Assembly (NCBI RefSeq): GCF_031877795.1
Contig: NC_133971.1
Span: 9,153,973 to 9,217,972 of the forward strand
Length of the DNA stretch: 64,000 bases
Source: Strix aluco
Lineage: Eukaryota; Chordata; Aves; Strigiformes; Strigidae
Direction: 5' to 3'
Part shown: positions 45,701 through 56,366 of the stretch, piece after piece
Layout: every line of letters starts with the position of its first letter
How positions within the stretch are numbered: position 1 is the stretch's first letter
The notes under the pieces: model-generated
Told to the model about the DNA's origin: nothing
The model's database searches: none
The model's input: only the letters and a program-made list of their open reading frames with translations
Position numbers and translations under genes: made by a program

Positions 45701-48456
45701 GAAAGATTGAAACCTGGGAGCACCTACAGTTTGATCCAGTTTAAAGGACTTTGGTAGTTTATTTCAATTTCTCTTCCTGTCTAAGTGCTCTATAATTCAT
45801 GAGTATAATCACAGCTTTAGCATAAAGATACTTTCCATCTTAGTCTAAAGAAAGATGCTGAGAGTAAAGGAACTCAAGCTTTTTAGGCAAAGCTTAAGGA
45901 AGAGCTAGACAAACCAAACAGATTCACCTTTCTCCCCACTTCTATCCCCATTTCTTGCCTCTGCACATGCCTACATTGCGAGTGCTCTGCTGGGCTCTAC
46001 TCCTGTGCTCAACTCCTGCTGTGGGATGTAACTGTGCACAAGCTTCACAGGTCCTTCCCAAAATGCTGGGGGGCACCTGTAGTTTTCTTTTAAAAACCAT
46101 CCAGCACTCTAACCAGGTGCCTCTGGCCTGGGATACATCACTGAGCAAAGTTGTCATCTGCATTGGTGCAGACTTTCAAGTTGTTAAAGTTTTACTGCTC
46201 GTTAAAATTAATCTAAAGGTGGTTTGAAGGATTTGTCCCCGTGTGGAGGTGCCTGTGTCACCCAAAGAGAACAGGGTCTTTAGGCTAGGAGGACCAGAAG
46301 CACTGGTGTGACAGCGGTGGGAAGTCCTATCTATTACTCGCATTCCCGCTTCATCTTGGATTTGCATAATGACCTTGTTAAATCTGCTCCTGGTGATTTG
46401 AGGGAGAGGGGAATGAAGAAAGTTTCAACCGCTTCAGTGGCTTTAAGCATTTAAGGGTTTTTCCCTCCTTAGGAGGTGATGTGATGGGGTTTCTTTTTGT
46501 TTCAGACCTCTCTGCAGTTTGTTTGTGTTGCTGTATTGCAAGTGCCTTAGTTGAGTGGACAGCAATGGAACTGGTGTTCCCTAAAATAATAAAATGTTAT
46601 CATTAACTATGCTTGGCTGTTAGGTTTTTGGCTACATTGGTGCCTATCTGACTGCATCCAACACTGTAAATGTAGTCCCTTCCAAAAATGTAATGGAAAT
46701 GAATTTTCAAAAGTAAATATAATCTAATTAACTTCTCCCTTCATAGAAAGAGATTATAATCTAGCAGTTTCTCTTCTCTCTCTGAAGCTGATGCATTTAT
46801 TGATCCTTCTATATTTGAATGATTGCTTATGTTTTCTAAGTATGCTACGCCTTCCTTGTGCACCTTGTGAATGACACTCTAAGAAGTAAAATATTAGCAA
46901 ACAGCTCTCACAGAAATATGGTAGATTTCTGTCATTACCTAAACGCTTTCCCTTGGAGCACGTGTGCTTACTTGTAGAAGCAGTCAGTCACGTAGTTAAC
47001 TGACTTAAAGCTTGGGTGTCTGTGCTTGATATTCATTATGTCCTTGGTGTGAAACTGCATGTGTGCTTATTTTTGCACCAGAAAATACACAGCCATAGTC
47101 TCATACGAGCAACGCCAGCGTTACAAGAATGACTTCTGTGCAGAGTATGATGAATACAGGAACTTGTATGCTCAGATGGAGAGTATCAGCCAGCAATTCA
47201 GGAGTCTTGATGCACAATGGCACATGCTTTCTCCAGGTTCCAAAGAATATAAGGTAAAGAAGGATAAAAGTGTCAGGATTGTGTTTCATCTCCCTCTTAT
47301 CCCTTCCAAAAGCCCACATTTTCAGCACAGGCAGACCTTTCAGTATATATATCTGTTAAATTATATGGACGTGGTTTTAAAACGAACATCTGAGACTGAG
47401 TAACCGGTCGCAGGGCTGGAACTGCCAGACTGGCTCATGCTTCGCTGTCGAGGCGTGGGGGTGCTGCGGTGCTGTTACACAGACCGGGGAGAAGATTGGA
47501 AGCACGTGGAAACCAGCAGCTGTAATGCCAAAGCTTTCCTGACCCTCTGTTTCCCATGGTTTTATACACTTAACTAAACCTGCAGCCACAGGTTACCCAT
47601 CTTCCTGATGCTAGCTATGATTCTAGCAGAGAAGGGTGTTCAAAAACTGATACTCTGGCCTTCCACGCAGACTTCTCTGATTTGGACATACAAATTCCTC
47701 ATGTTCAGTACCAGAATTCTTTAATTCTGTGTGCACGCTGAGGATTCTTGGCTGGCGTTTTTTTAGTTTTTGGTCAGATTGCAAGTGTATTTGTGAGCAG
47801 AAGGAGTATTTTAAAATCCCTGGTACTGCTCAACTAGACAAAGGGAAACCTTTTAGAATGGGCATACATCCTCAGACCCTGTGTGGGCTAGCCTGGATTT
47901 TTGAAGCTTGAAAAAACCCTGCAAAAAGTTGTTCAGCCCTCAAACTCCACCTGTCTGAGCTGTCTGCGAACAGACAGCAGCGTGAGCGACTTGTCAAAGG
48001 GAATCGTCAAACACATGCCCCTTCTGTTGCCTATTTACATGTTTAATTGCATATTTGGGGTGATGTGGGGGGATGGGAGGTTATTTTTGCATTTTCTGGT
48101 AGTAGTGAAATGTTCTTCATGTTGTCTTCATGTTTGTTTGTTTGTTTGTTTTTTCCTTGAAGATGCTTTGTGAGGAAGTCTTAGAAGAGTACCGAAAGTT
48201 GAAAGAGGTATGTGTAACACCAGATTTGTGGGAGGTAGTAATCACTGAGCCTGGCTCAAGGGTATTTTTAAGCAAAGGACATGAAATATTCAACTCTGCA
48301 GAAACGTTTTCATGCCATGATTTTCTTTTTATCTTATCTTTACAGTCTAGCCCCAGCTACTTTGAAAAGAAGTGTAGATGCCAGTATCTCCACAGCAAGC
48401 TGTCCCACATTAAGAAACTAGTAGGGGAATTTGACAAACAGCAACAAGAGTTCTAG
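33669..48456 (+). CDS. ELL2: ELL2 3' half, unit 3 (nine exons, spliced)
   Basis: This has the same nine-exon structure and reading frame as unit 2, also 506 codons without interruption. By eye it differs from unit 2 in coding sequence at five sites. Four change the protein: Arg to His (33,747-33,749), Glu to Asp (40,870-40,872), Ser to Pro (40,918-40,920) and Arg to Trp in the OCEL domain (47,218-47,220). One is silent, in the linker. It is the only copy followed by the complete 3' UTR and a consensus poly(A) signal. If the locus is transcribed as one unit, this copy would supply the natural 3' end. The coordinates span introns. Confidence 0.9.
33793..36426 (+). other. ELL2 intron a-b, unit 3
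   Basis: Copy of 10,660-13,322 with a contracted T tract at 35,641-35,662. Otherwise only point changes. Confidence 0.8.
36427..36686 (+). CDS. ELL2: ELL2 exon b (ELL domain), unit 3
   Basis: Same splice sites and protein as unit 2 exon b. The T run before the acceptor is slightly shorter. Confidence 0.92.
36687..39407 (+). other. ELL2 intron b-c, unit 3
   Basis: Copy of 13,583-16,300 with small homopolymer differences. No gene. Confidence 0.8.
39408..39532 (+). CDS. ELL2: ELL2 exon c, unit 3
   Basis: Identical in protein to 16,301-16,425, with canonical AG and GT borders. Confidence 0.92.
39675..39762 (+). CDS. ELL2: ELL2 exon d, unit 3
   Basis: Identical in protein to 16,568-16,655, with canonical borders. 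Confidence 0.9.
39763..40779 (+). other. ELL2 intron d-e, unit 3
   Basis: Copy of 16,656-17,672; point differences only. Confidence 0.8.
40780..41308 (+). CDS. ELL2: ELL2 exon e (linker), unit 3
   Basis: Same length and frame as unit 2 exon e. It has two replacements (Glu to Asp, Ser to Pro) and one silent change in the proline-rich part. Confidence 0.9.
41309..43613 (+). other. ELL2 intron e-f, unit 3 (long form)
   Basis: Contains the 698-bp segment absent from unit 2. No gene seen. Confidence 0.8.
41573..42270. other. 698-bp segment present in unit 3 only
   Basis: Flanks are AATTCTCC on the left and TTTTACCCTGGACAT on the right. Unit 2 has AATTCTCCTGGACAT. No target-site duplication, terminal repeat or poly(A) tail is seen, and only 2-4 bp of CC/CCT microhomology lie at the join. 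A deletion in unit 2 is therefore more likely than an insertion here. Confidence 0.8.
43614..43680 (+). CDS. ELL2: ELL2 exon f, unit 3
   Basis: Same as 19,809-19,875. The preceding intron is 698 bp longer than in unit 2. Confidence 0.85.
43681..47081 (+). other. ELL2 intron f-g, unit 3
   Basis: Copy of 19,876-23,276; point differences only. Confidence 0.8.
47082..47253 (+). CDS. ELL2: ELL2 OCEL exon g, unit 3
   Basis: Same as 23,277-23,448 except Arg (CGG) to Trp (TGG) at 47,218-47,220 in the LDAQ-R-HML segment. Mammalian ELL2 keeps a basic residue here. Confidence 0.9.
47254..48162 (+). other. ELL2 intron g-h, unit 3
   Basis: Copy of the unit 2 intron, sharing its bases in the variant cluster (47,487-47,508). 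Confidence 0.8.
48163..48207 (+). CDS. ELL2: ELL2 OCEL micro-exon h, unit 3
   Basis: Identical to the copies in units 1 and 2; phase 0 at both ends. Confidence 0.85.
48346..48456 (+). CDS. ELL2: ELL2 terminal coding exon i, unit 3
   Basis: Identical protein to the other two copies, with a TAG stop at 48,454-48,456. This is the exon attached to the complete 3' UTR. Confidence 0.9.
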   Translation, partial: SSPSYFEKKCRCQYLHSKLSHIKKLVGEFDKQQQEF

Positions 48457-51400
48457 CACTAGTCTCCTGCTTCGACCAGGACACGTGAATGGACAGAAGC
48501 TTATTTATTTAAAACTTAAGATTAGTTTCTCTAAGATTCTAAAAGGTAGCATTGAACTTTTTTGTTACAGAAGTTTCCGTATTAGCAGAGTTAACTACTT
48601 TTATTGTTGTTGATGTTGCTTACATGTGTATTTAAAGCTGCTTTTTCTGGTCCCTTCTTTTCTTCAAGATTTTTGTTTGTCCATTGAATTAGTTTTAGCA
48701 GTAGATAACTGGGGAGCCAGTGCCTTTACTATGACGTTGTGCGCATATTAAGAAAAAGTTGTAGCAAACTGAAATGCTGATGGATAGATGTAAGGCTGTT
48801 TTCTGACCTTTCTTGTTAATGCAAACTCTTTGCCTTAAATGGTAGAAGGTTTAGAAATTAGCAGAAAACAAAAAAATCACATTGTTTTGGAGGGTTAAAG
48901 AGGCACGTAGATGTGCGGTATACAGGGCATTTTGTGACAAAAGAAACTCGCCCCTGCAATTTAAACTCCCCGTTGCAGTGGCTGGTTGCCTTAAGGTGTT
49001 TGGTTGTGTATATTTAGTGTAGTTAAATCATGAGCTGCACTGCTTCCCGCTTTGCCGAAGCACCTGGGAAGCACTACGTGGCCTATCGGTGTCTGGAAGC
49101 GTGTGCTTGTACCGCGTGTGTGCGAGAATGTGTGGGTGTGAGCGTGTGCGATGGGGAAAAAACCAAGCTGCTGCTCTAAGTAGGCCAAACGCTCAGGTTA
49201 AAACAACTGACGAGTGTTGCTGTAGGCTTTTTCCTACAGAATTGCTACTTGTGTTCTGGAAGGTGAGAGCATTTCCATTTCGGTCATTTGTCAGCTTTAA
49301 TAATACTGGGGAAATTGATACTTTACCAAAATGAAACAGATATATAGTTTGGGGGCAAGATTATGGAATTAGACATGTAGGTTACCTATTTATATACTAC
49401 TTAAAGTATTTTTTGAAGAGAGATATGCAAAGAAGCTATTGCCTGCATGAAATAGGTATTTAAAGATTTTTGTCCTGGGTGCCAAGAAGACAACAAAGAG
49501 GAGATGTATTTAACTATAAAATGATGTGATCACCAAACAGCACAAGCTTTCATTTCATGAAGTTTTTTTGTGTATTTTGATGCAAGCCATTGCTTACTTT
49601 ATCAGGTGAAAACACAGGTTATTTGGTCAAAACTGAGCAAAATCTTTGTGTGTCTTACTGTGTTTGTCTTTTCAACGCATTGCCAATTGAAGAGGGAAGC
49701 ATTATGTTTACAAATCTGATTTTGGACCTTTTGCCAAAGTTTTGGTAGTATTGCTGATAGGCAGAAAAAACTGTTGTATTATCACTGTAAACCAGAAAAC
49801 GTCTGACTGCCAGAAAACACGCGTTCAGGTAAATGGGAGCGATGGAATTTTTGCCTTAAATTTCTGCGTTCAGAGACGATACGTGTTTGTGAAGACGGCA
49901 TAGCGAGGAAGGCGCATCCCTTTCTGCTGCCTGCCAGCGATAGTGGTGCTACCGACGGGAGACCAGGCTGACTCTGGGTCCCTTGGATTAGCACAGCTGT
50001 TTTCCCTCTGCATTTCAAGTGGCGAAATGAAGGGCAGATGTCTTGCTCCCTGTTAAGAACCGAGTTCATCTGGGTGTAACAACTGCATTCGGTCCCCAGC
50101 CTGCGCACGCAGGGGCTGTTAATTTCACTGCAGTTCTGCTGCCCGCGCGCTGGGGGCCCAGCTTTCAACCTAGAGACAGAGCTGCTGCTCAGATTAAAAC
50201 GGTGGGAAGATCCTGATGTTGGGACCCAGTTTGGCAGTTGTTGGCTTTTTACCTAAACTGTGTGCCCGGGTCTGACGTTAACCGCCAGGACGGGACAAGC
50301 CGCGCTGCTACAACCGTCTCGACGGCTGGCGATCACCCGCAGTGCTGTCACTGTAGAACTGAGACCCGGTGCAGCTAACTGATTTCCCCCCGTCCCCTTT
50401 TGCCATCGCGCGCATCTTCTGGTTTAGAGGCCGTGTACGTGTTGCCGCTGGAGGTTAGCGCTACTTCAGAGGTCCCGCGCCGCAGACCACCATCAGACCG
50501 GACAAGCTACTGTAAAGGCCTTAACCGAAGGTTTTACCCATTTGTATTCAGCATTTCTGAAATCTCAAAAGCATACCTGACAGCCTATGTATTGCAAAAT
50601 AGTGTTGCCATTGTACATATCTCTTGTTTTCCTCGAGCTGACATTCCTGTTCAGCAGTCGCCCAGAGCCCGCTGAAGCAGGGACTCTGACTCTGTTGTTG
50701 CCTTTCCTGTAAAACTGGCCTGCTCGCTCAGAGAAACAAACATTGCCCGTGGTTGCATCTTGGCTGGGGATATACACTACTACAAATCCGAAGCAACTGA
50801 CTGATGTAGAGAAGGGGCAACTTTGCACATCTCCTTCGTGGAAACTGTGACTCTCACTACAGTTTATTAAAAAAAAAAAAAAACAACAAAAAAAACCATG
50901 GTCAAAAGGGAGGCAATAGCCCTTTCCAGCTGGCTGAAAAAAACCCATAGGTTAAGATTGGTTTCCAACTTGTTGGGGTTTGAGGGCAAAAAACTGTGCC
51001 CAAAGCAATTTTTTAAAAAATTGTATATATGCTCTAAACTGTCACTTGAAGATCACTTGACTACTCTTAAGTCTTCAGTTCAGCTTGTTTGTGTTAAAAA
51101 AAAAGCAGCAGACCAATGTTCACATCTTTTGGAAGTGTTTTGTAAAACGTAGACAAGTGTCAGAGGCAATTTACTTCAACAGGTTTTAAACAGAAATTGG
51201 ATTAATGTGTTGATATTGTAACTTATTTGTTAGCTTTTTAAATACAGTACTGTAACAACAAGTCTTTCTACATATGTAAGTGTTGATTCATGCAAAGACC
51301 TGTGTCTACTTTGAAGTAAGTTTACTGTTACTTGTTTCTGTACTTGATGGGGGAGGGATTTGGCCAGCACCTCCATAACCTTTTTTTGGGGAAGAATAGT

Positions 51401-51645
51401 AAGTTAATCAAGGGGAACGTGAATAATAAGTTAATATTTGGGAATGTGAAGGCTTAGAAGAGGGCTGTGAATGCCCCTTTCTGACTTTGAGAGTATTTTA
51501 CAACTTTTTCAATTGTCTCTGTACAAACTGTATTAAGACTCTTATGGGAAACATCCTGGGGCGGTTTGTTAATGAGCACTTGAGCCATTGTTGCCCCTCT
51601 GTTCTACATCAGTTTAAGTTCAATAAAATGAAAAGTTTACAGTCT
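48457..51645 (+). other. ELL2: Complete ELL2 3' UTR
   Basis: About 3.2 kb from the TAG stop to just past AATAAA at 51,622. The first 2.07 kb are shared with the truncated UTRs of units 1 and 2. From 50,532 the sequence is single-copy in this window. It contains an A tract at about 50,868-50,892. Confidence 0.75.
51622..51627 (+). terminator. ELL2: ELL2 poly(A) signal
   Basis: CAATAAAATG followed about 20-30 bp later by a T/G-rich stretch (CTTGACTTTGGCCTTTCCTTGTCTG). It is the best-formed signal in the single-copy 3' region. Confidence 0.6.
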
Positions 51646-54600
51646 TGACTTTGGCCTTTCCTTGTCTGAGGGGAAGGGTTTTTCTGGTTTTCTCACTCTT
51701 CCAAGTTTTGGGCTCCTGTCTGTCCTTCTTTATTGCAAAGCACTGTCCTGGCAAAACACAAATTTAAGGGAAACTGTCCCGAGCCATGGGGTTTTTCCAC
51801 CACACAGGTGAGGAAGCGGTGCTGCCCGGGCCAGCCCTTTCTCCTCGACAGAAATCCCTTATCTGTTGCTCACTAACTGTTGGTACAATACGGTTGCATC
51901 ACTCCCAAGAGTTGATTGTTGGTTATAAATATGAAGCCGGTGCATGGAGAAAGGTTTTACAAGCAGATATCCTTATTCTGGTTCACATTTCACTGTGCCC
52001 ATAAACTGCCTTTAGGAGGTGTGATTTCCACAAACTTAATAGGCCCGTGTGTTTCTGTCTGTCGTCTCAATCCAGATCCCGAAAAAGCAAAGCAGAAACA
52101 AAACAACGGTCCCCCAAAGAATAAAAAAATCACCACTCTTCAAAACCCTAAACCAGAAAACACTTTTAAAGTTTTCAGTGAAAAAGTCAATCCTGTAAGC
52201 CATAGTTGCCTGAAAGGTGGAAAGCTTCCATAAAACCCTAGTAAAAATAATTTTGTAAGGTGGGTAGGCTCTGTGTAGCCTGGATCTAACTCTTCCATCT
52301 CCTCAACTCCAAGTGCTCCTCTAGCATTTATATTTCTATACAGTTTTCCATTTCAGCCCCAGTCCTGGAGCAAGTCTCCATTTTCCTAAAAGCTATATCC
52401 AAAGTTTGATGGTGAACAAGTATAGAAATATTATTTTTTTTAAATTTACTCAAAGCCCTGATGCAGAAAGCAGAGGGCTGGGAGCAGGATGAGAGTTGTA
52501 ACTCGGCCGTGCCCGGCTAACCAGCTCCAGGTCACGCGTCCCAGAGCAGAGGTCCCTGCTCTTGGTTCTTCCCTGACTTGGTGGCCAGCTGGGCATTTCC
52601 ACTGGGACCTAGGGGTGGGCTGGCATCATCTCCTGAAGTGCCAGAGGCATCTCCATGAGCACTTCCTCTAAAGTCTGCTTGAAAATGAAATATTAAGACA
52701 ACATGAAGTTATTCGCTAGGAATAACACTGCAAGCTACAACAGTGACCAGAAGCTAAGTGGGTTTTTTTTAATGATTAAACTTTTCAAACTTTCAAACTC
52801 TGCTGATGTGTGGTCGCAGCTGGGGAGCAGAGCAGGAACATCCCTGAAGGCCAGGAGGCTGTCTTAGGCCCTTGGGACCAGGGCAGGGCACACTGTTCCT
52901 GTGTCTTATTTGTTCCAGGCTGGTTTTGGAGCCACAGGAACCAGTCTACATGTGGCCAGATAGCGATGCAGGGAACCCAGCCACCAAGTTAAGTGCTGTT
53001 CATGCACTTCGATTCACATATGCAACAGTCCTGAAAAGTACAGAAACTGCCTCAGTTCCAAGCTGCGCCTTTTTGTGTCAGGTAATTTAATTTCTTCCTG
53101 GAGGGACCAACATTCAGATGATGAAAAGCCTTTGTCTTTGCATGGGGCTGTGTGAGATGGCAGCAGATGAAATCTCCCAGCATCAAAGAAAACATGACCA
53201 CCAATGAGGTCCAAGTTACCATCCTTTGGATTTCCGTGCAGACTGCAGCTGTCCTGCTGGTGCCCTTTCCAAAATCAAAGCCCTCCACTCTGACAGCCAG
53301 TTAGCAGGACTAATGCTGCCTCTTGGAGAGGAGTGAAACAAGCTGGCATGACTTATCTTGTGTTCTCTCAATGGACAGTTACGTTTTCCTTATATGACAG
53401 CATCCACTTGGGATACTAAAATAACTTTCCAGTACCTAATTAAGCTTCCAGTTCCTTATTGGGAATAGATGATGGTACAGAAAGATTGAGATCTGCCCAA
53501 TGCAAGTAAGTGGGTAGTCAGGGGATATGAACCAAGAATCCTTTCTCCTAGGTTCCCCCAGGCTAATACCAGGCCACCCCAGTTCTCCTGGATGTAGGAA
53601 CAAACACCTTTACTGGACAGACAGTTACTCAGGGATTGAGGCCCCAGTCTAAGGAAAGCTAACTGAAATACTTTAAATCCCTTTTTGTCAGTAGTAGCCT
53701 TTCTAAAAGAAGATAAAAAAATTAAAAACGCTCCACACAACTGTTTCTATAATTTCTCTCCCAGATTTTTTCTTTTTTTAATCAAACAAGTAATTTTAAA
53801 ATTTTTCTTTCCTTTCCTTTTTGATGCAGTCACCTGTGCTGGGAATAGAAGAGGGGCAGGAAATATGTGACAGTATTTCAGGAAAATGTTCCTTTCTGTG
53901 AAAAAAATTCTTTTTTTTTTTTTTTACCTTACTGTGAAAAAAATTCTGCAAAGTCTGTAGCAGTTCTTTTCTATGGTTCTAGTCAATGTACAGGAGATGA
54001 CAATGAAGTTTAGCCCTATATTCTGAATTTACACTTGTACTCTGATGAGTCAGCTAGTTTAAAATAGTCATTCCCTCGTCTGCCTTACCCTCCTCACTTC
54101 CATGCCCGTGCTGTCTTTGCCATTTCAGAAACTGTGCAATGACTTTGTTTAATTGACCAGAACAATCATTGTCTGCAACAGAACTTGTAATGGAGAACTT
54201 CCCTCTGGTTTTGTCTATGAATAGATTGAAAAGAGACCAAATAAATAATCTGGAATTTGCTTTTGGTCATTTGATATATATGAGTTGTTACTCATAATAT
54301 ATGCAGAGGTTACATTCCTATTACATGAGTATGTGAATACGTGTAATGTATAAATGTAATCTCCAAAAATCAGTCATATTTATCTATCTGTAGAAAAGCT
54401 TTTATGTATAACCCTTATGTACTTGGATTTATACAGAAATGTTTCTTCACTGAAGTTGATGGAGTTACTCTTGATACCTGTCAGGACATGTGAGCATCCC
54501 CTAGTTTAAGTGGCCTTGAAATACTGATTTTGTGGAACCAACCAGGTGATTCCACAGTTGTATCAGGGCTACAAGTAACTTCTTAAATTGTGAGCATCAC

Positions 54601-55166
54601 GAGACTCCTGAACGGAACCTTGGAGGAAGGTTCATTTTGGAGGTGTGGAACTAGTTATATCTGTGGGTAGATAAGATAAGCATGAGGATATACGACCTTG
54701 CAAAATCAGCATTTGTTAAATAAAATCACTCAAACCAGGCCTTTCTGCTCAAGGAATTTGGTCTTAACTCTCTCTTAAAAAAAAAAAAAATTAAAAAAAA
54801 AATTTCAAAGCTATGTTAACAGAGGCCCTGAATACAAATGCATTGTAGGCTGCTAATTCATCCAAATGGGTTTGCTGGGTTTTTGTTTGCTTTTTTTAAA
54901 AAAAAATTTAGCTTTTTAAAAGCTTGTCTGTACTTTGTACCAAATGCACTAAATAAAATTAAATATGGGGTAGGGTATCTGTTGTGGCTACTGATGGAAT
55001 TATTCTGTGCTTGAGCGAGCCTAATTTCTTACTGACTGTGAGAAATGAAATATCGTATGACTGTCTCAGAGCTTGCTTGTGTCTGCAAACCTCCAAGAGA
55101 AGCTGCTGCGGCCTGTGAATTGGTCTGGGGGATGTCACCCAGAGAAGCGGGAGTGTATTGAAGGAT

Positions 55167-55206
<40 letters not shown>

Positions 55207-55263
55207 CACTTCCTTGCAGTTGCATTGTCTGGACTCTTTAGACAAGCTTCAAAGGGGCAGAGG
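51646..55263. other. Intergenic region downstream of ELL2
   Basis: 3.6 kb with no exon I can support. It holds T/A tracts (about 53,911-53,925 and 54,776-54,802), a small local duplication around 53,895-53,948 (CTGTGAAAAAAATTCT twice) and a CA repeat at 55,168-55,204. No exon of an expected ELL2 neighbour was recognised. Confidence 0.7.
55168..55204. repeat. (CA)n microsatellite
   Basis: About 18 CA repeats, just outside the LTR of ERV-B. Confidence 0.95.
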
Positions 55264-55547
55264 TGTGTCGCGGATGAAAGTATTGACACGGTAATATTTA
55301 GTAAGAAATCTAGGTTTATTAATAACAGCAATTTATTATTATAAAATAATTCAGAGATACTAAAAGAAAGAAAAGCGACTTATTCAGATTCTAAAATGAC
55401 AAGATTCACACTAACTTACTTAACGGTACCTATATATATATATACACATGCATGCACATAACAAAATGGACAAACATACAGAAACAAAGGTGTTTGAATT
55501 CAGTAGAATGAACACAGAACAGACATACACACACAGAAACAAGGGTA

Positions 55548-55589
<42 letters not shown>

Positions 55590-56166
55590 GAGTAAAGAGA
55601 AGCTAGCTCAAAGAAAATTTCCCTCTCGAGTTTAGAGCAAATACTCACAATGCCTTGGCATTCCTCGACGGGCGATAATTGAGACTCGAGCAGGGGACTT
55701 CGCCCTGGCCTTCCGTCTGGAGCAGACGACACCTGAGTTTGGTACCTGAGAGGCGTCCCAGCTCAGGGGAGATGCTGGTCACAGGCCCGCTGCGATCCAG
55801 GAGAGCTCAAAGGGTCTCCCTGGTGGTCGCCATTTATAGGGTCCAAGATAATTGACTTTTGTCAAATACCTTCTGGTGCCTTCCAGCAGTTACAAAGGAA
55901 TTTGATTAATGTGCGACTCTGTTATTGTTCCCATTTGACCACATCCCAGGCACAGGTGTGCCAGGCCCTTAGGAGTTGATGGGCCATTTTAACCATTTCC
56001 GAGCAATCGGGAGGGGCAGGAGCCAGGCTCGTTAACATTGTCAGTCCTTATCTCCACAGACTGGTGTATAGCTCGGGGGATGTGGGTGGAATCGCACCTA
56101 GCACCAAGCAGCCCAACAAAGAGGGGTGGTGGGGGGGTGGGGGTGGGTAAGAATTGCACCACCACA
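55264..56166 (-). mobile_element. Probable 3' LTR of ERV-B (about 0.9 kb)
   Basis: Read on the minus strand, this starts TGTGGTGG and ends CGACACA, so TG...CA termini with a 4-bp inverted repeat. A TATA box (CCCTATAAATGG) lies near 55,840, and AATAAA-type signals lie near 55,320-55,335 close to the end, as expected for U3-R-U5 order. It contains TA and CA microsatellites. No clear polypurine tract precedes the U3 end and no target duplication is visible, so the borders and its link to ERV-B are inferred. Confidence 0.5.
55550..55584. repeat. (CA)n microsatellite inside the LTR
   Basis: About 17 CA repeats; a TA repeat follows the same pattern at 55,431-55,443. Confidence 0.9.
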
Positions 56167-56316
56167 ATCCATCCCGTGACTAAAGTCAATTTATCTTGTC
56201 CATAGAGTGGCAGTGTGGTTGCCTCTTGCCTCTATGCCTATAAACAGAGGATGCCATAATCCAATTACAGTTGAGGGAAATTTTGTGTTTGATTAGCTTC
56301 AAAAAAAAAAAAAAAA

Positions 56317-56366
56317 GTTTTGGGATAGTATACACACTAATCCCTGTTTTGGGATAGTGTACACAC
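56317..56366. repeat. 29-bp direct repeat at the end of the ERV-B env remnant
   Basis: GTTTTGGGATAGT followed by A or G and TACACAC occurs twice (56,317-56,337 and 56,346-56,366), next to an A16 tract at 56,301-56,316. Confidence 0.8.

Larger units (their letters stand above)
26728..50531 (+). repeat. ELL2: Tandem ELL2 unit 3 (complete, about 23.8 kb)
   Basis: This is the second complete copy, with exons at 33,669-33,792, 36,427-36,686, 39,408-39,532, 39,675-39,762, 40,780-41,308, 43,614-43,680, 47,082-47,253, 48,163-48,207 and 48,346-48,456. Alignment offsets against unit 2 drift from +23,130 to +23,134, then +23,104 to +23,107, then +23,805. The causes are a tetranucleotide repeat, a T tract, small homopolymer changes and a 698-bp segment unique to this unit. 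Its 3' UTR runs on into single-copy sequence at 50,532, so this unit holds the native 3' end of the gene. Confidence 0.92.

Noticed and set aside
51646-55263. Exons of expected ELL2 neighbours
   Set aside because: Looked on both strands for recognisable protein blocks and found none; the open frames here are short and low-complexity.
55029-55732. Cys/Val-repeat minus-strand frames
   Set aside because: Translations of CA microsatellites, not genes.
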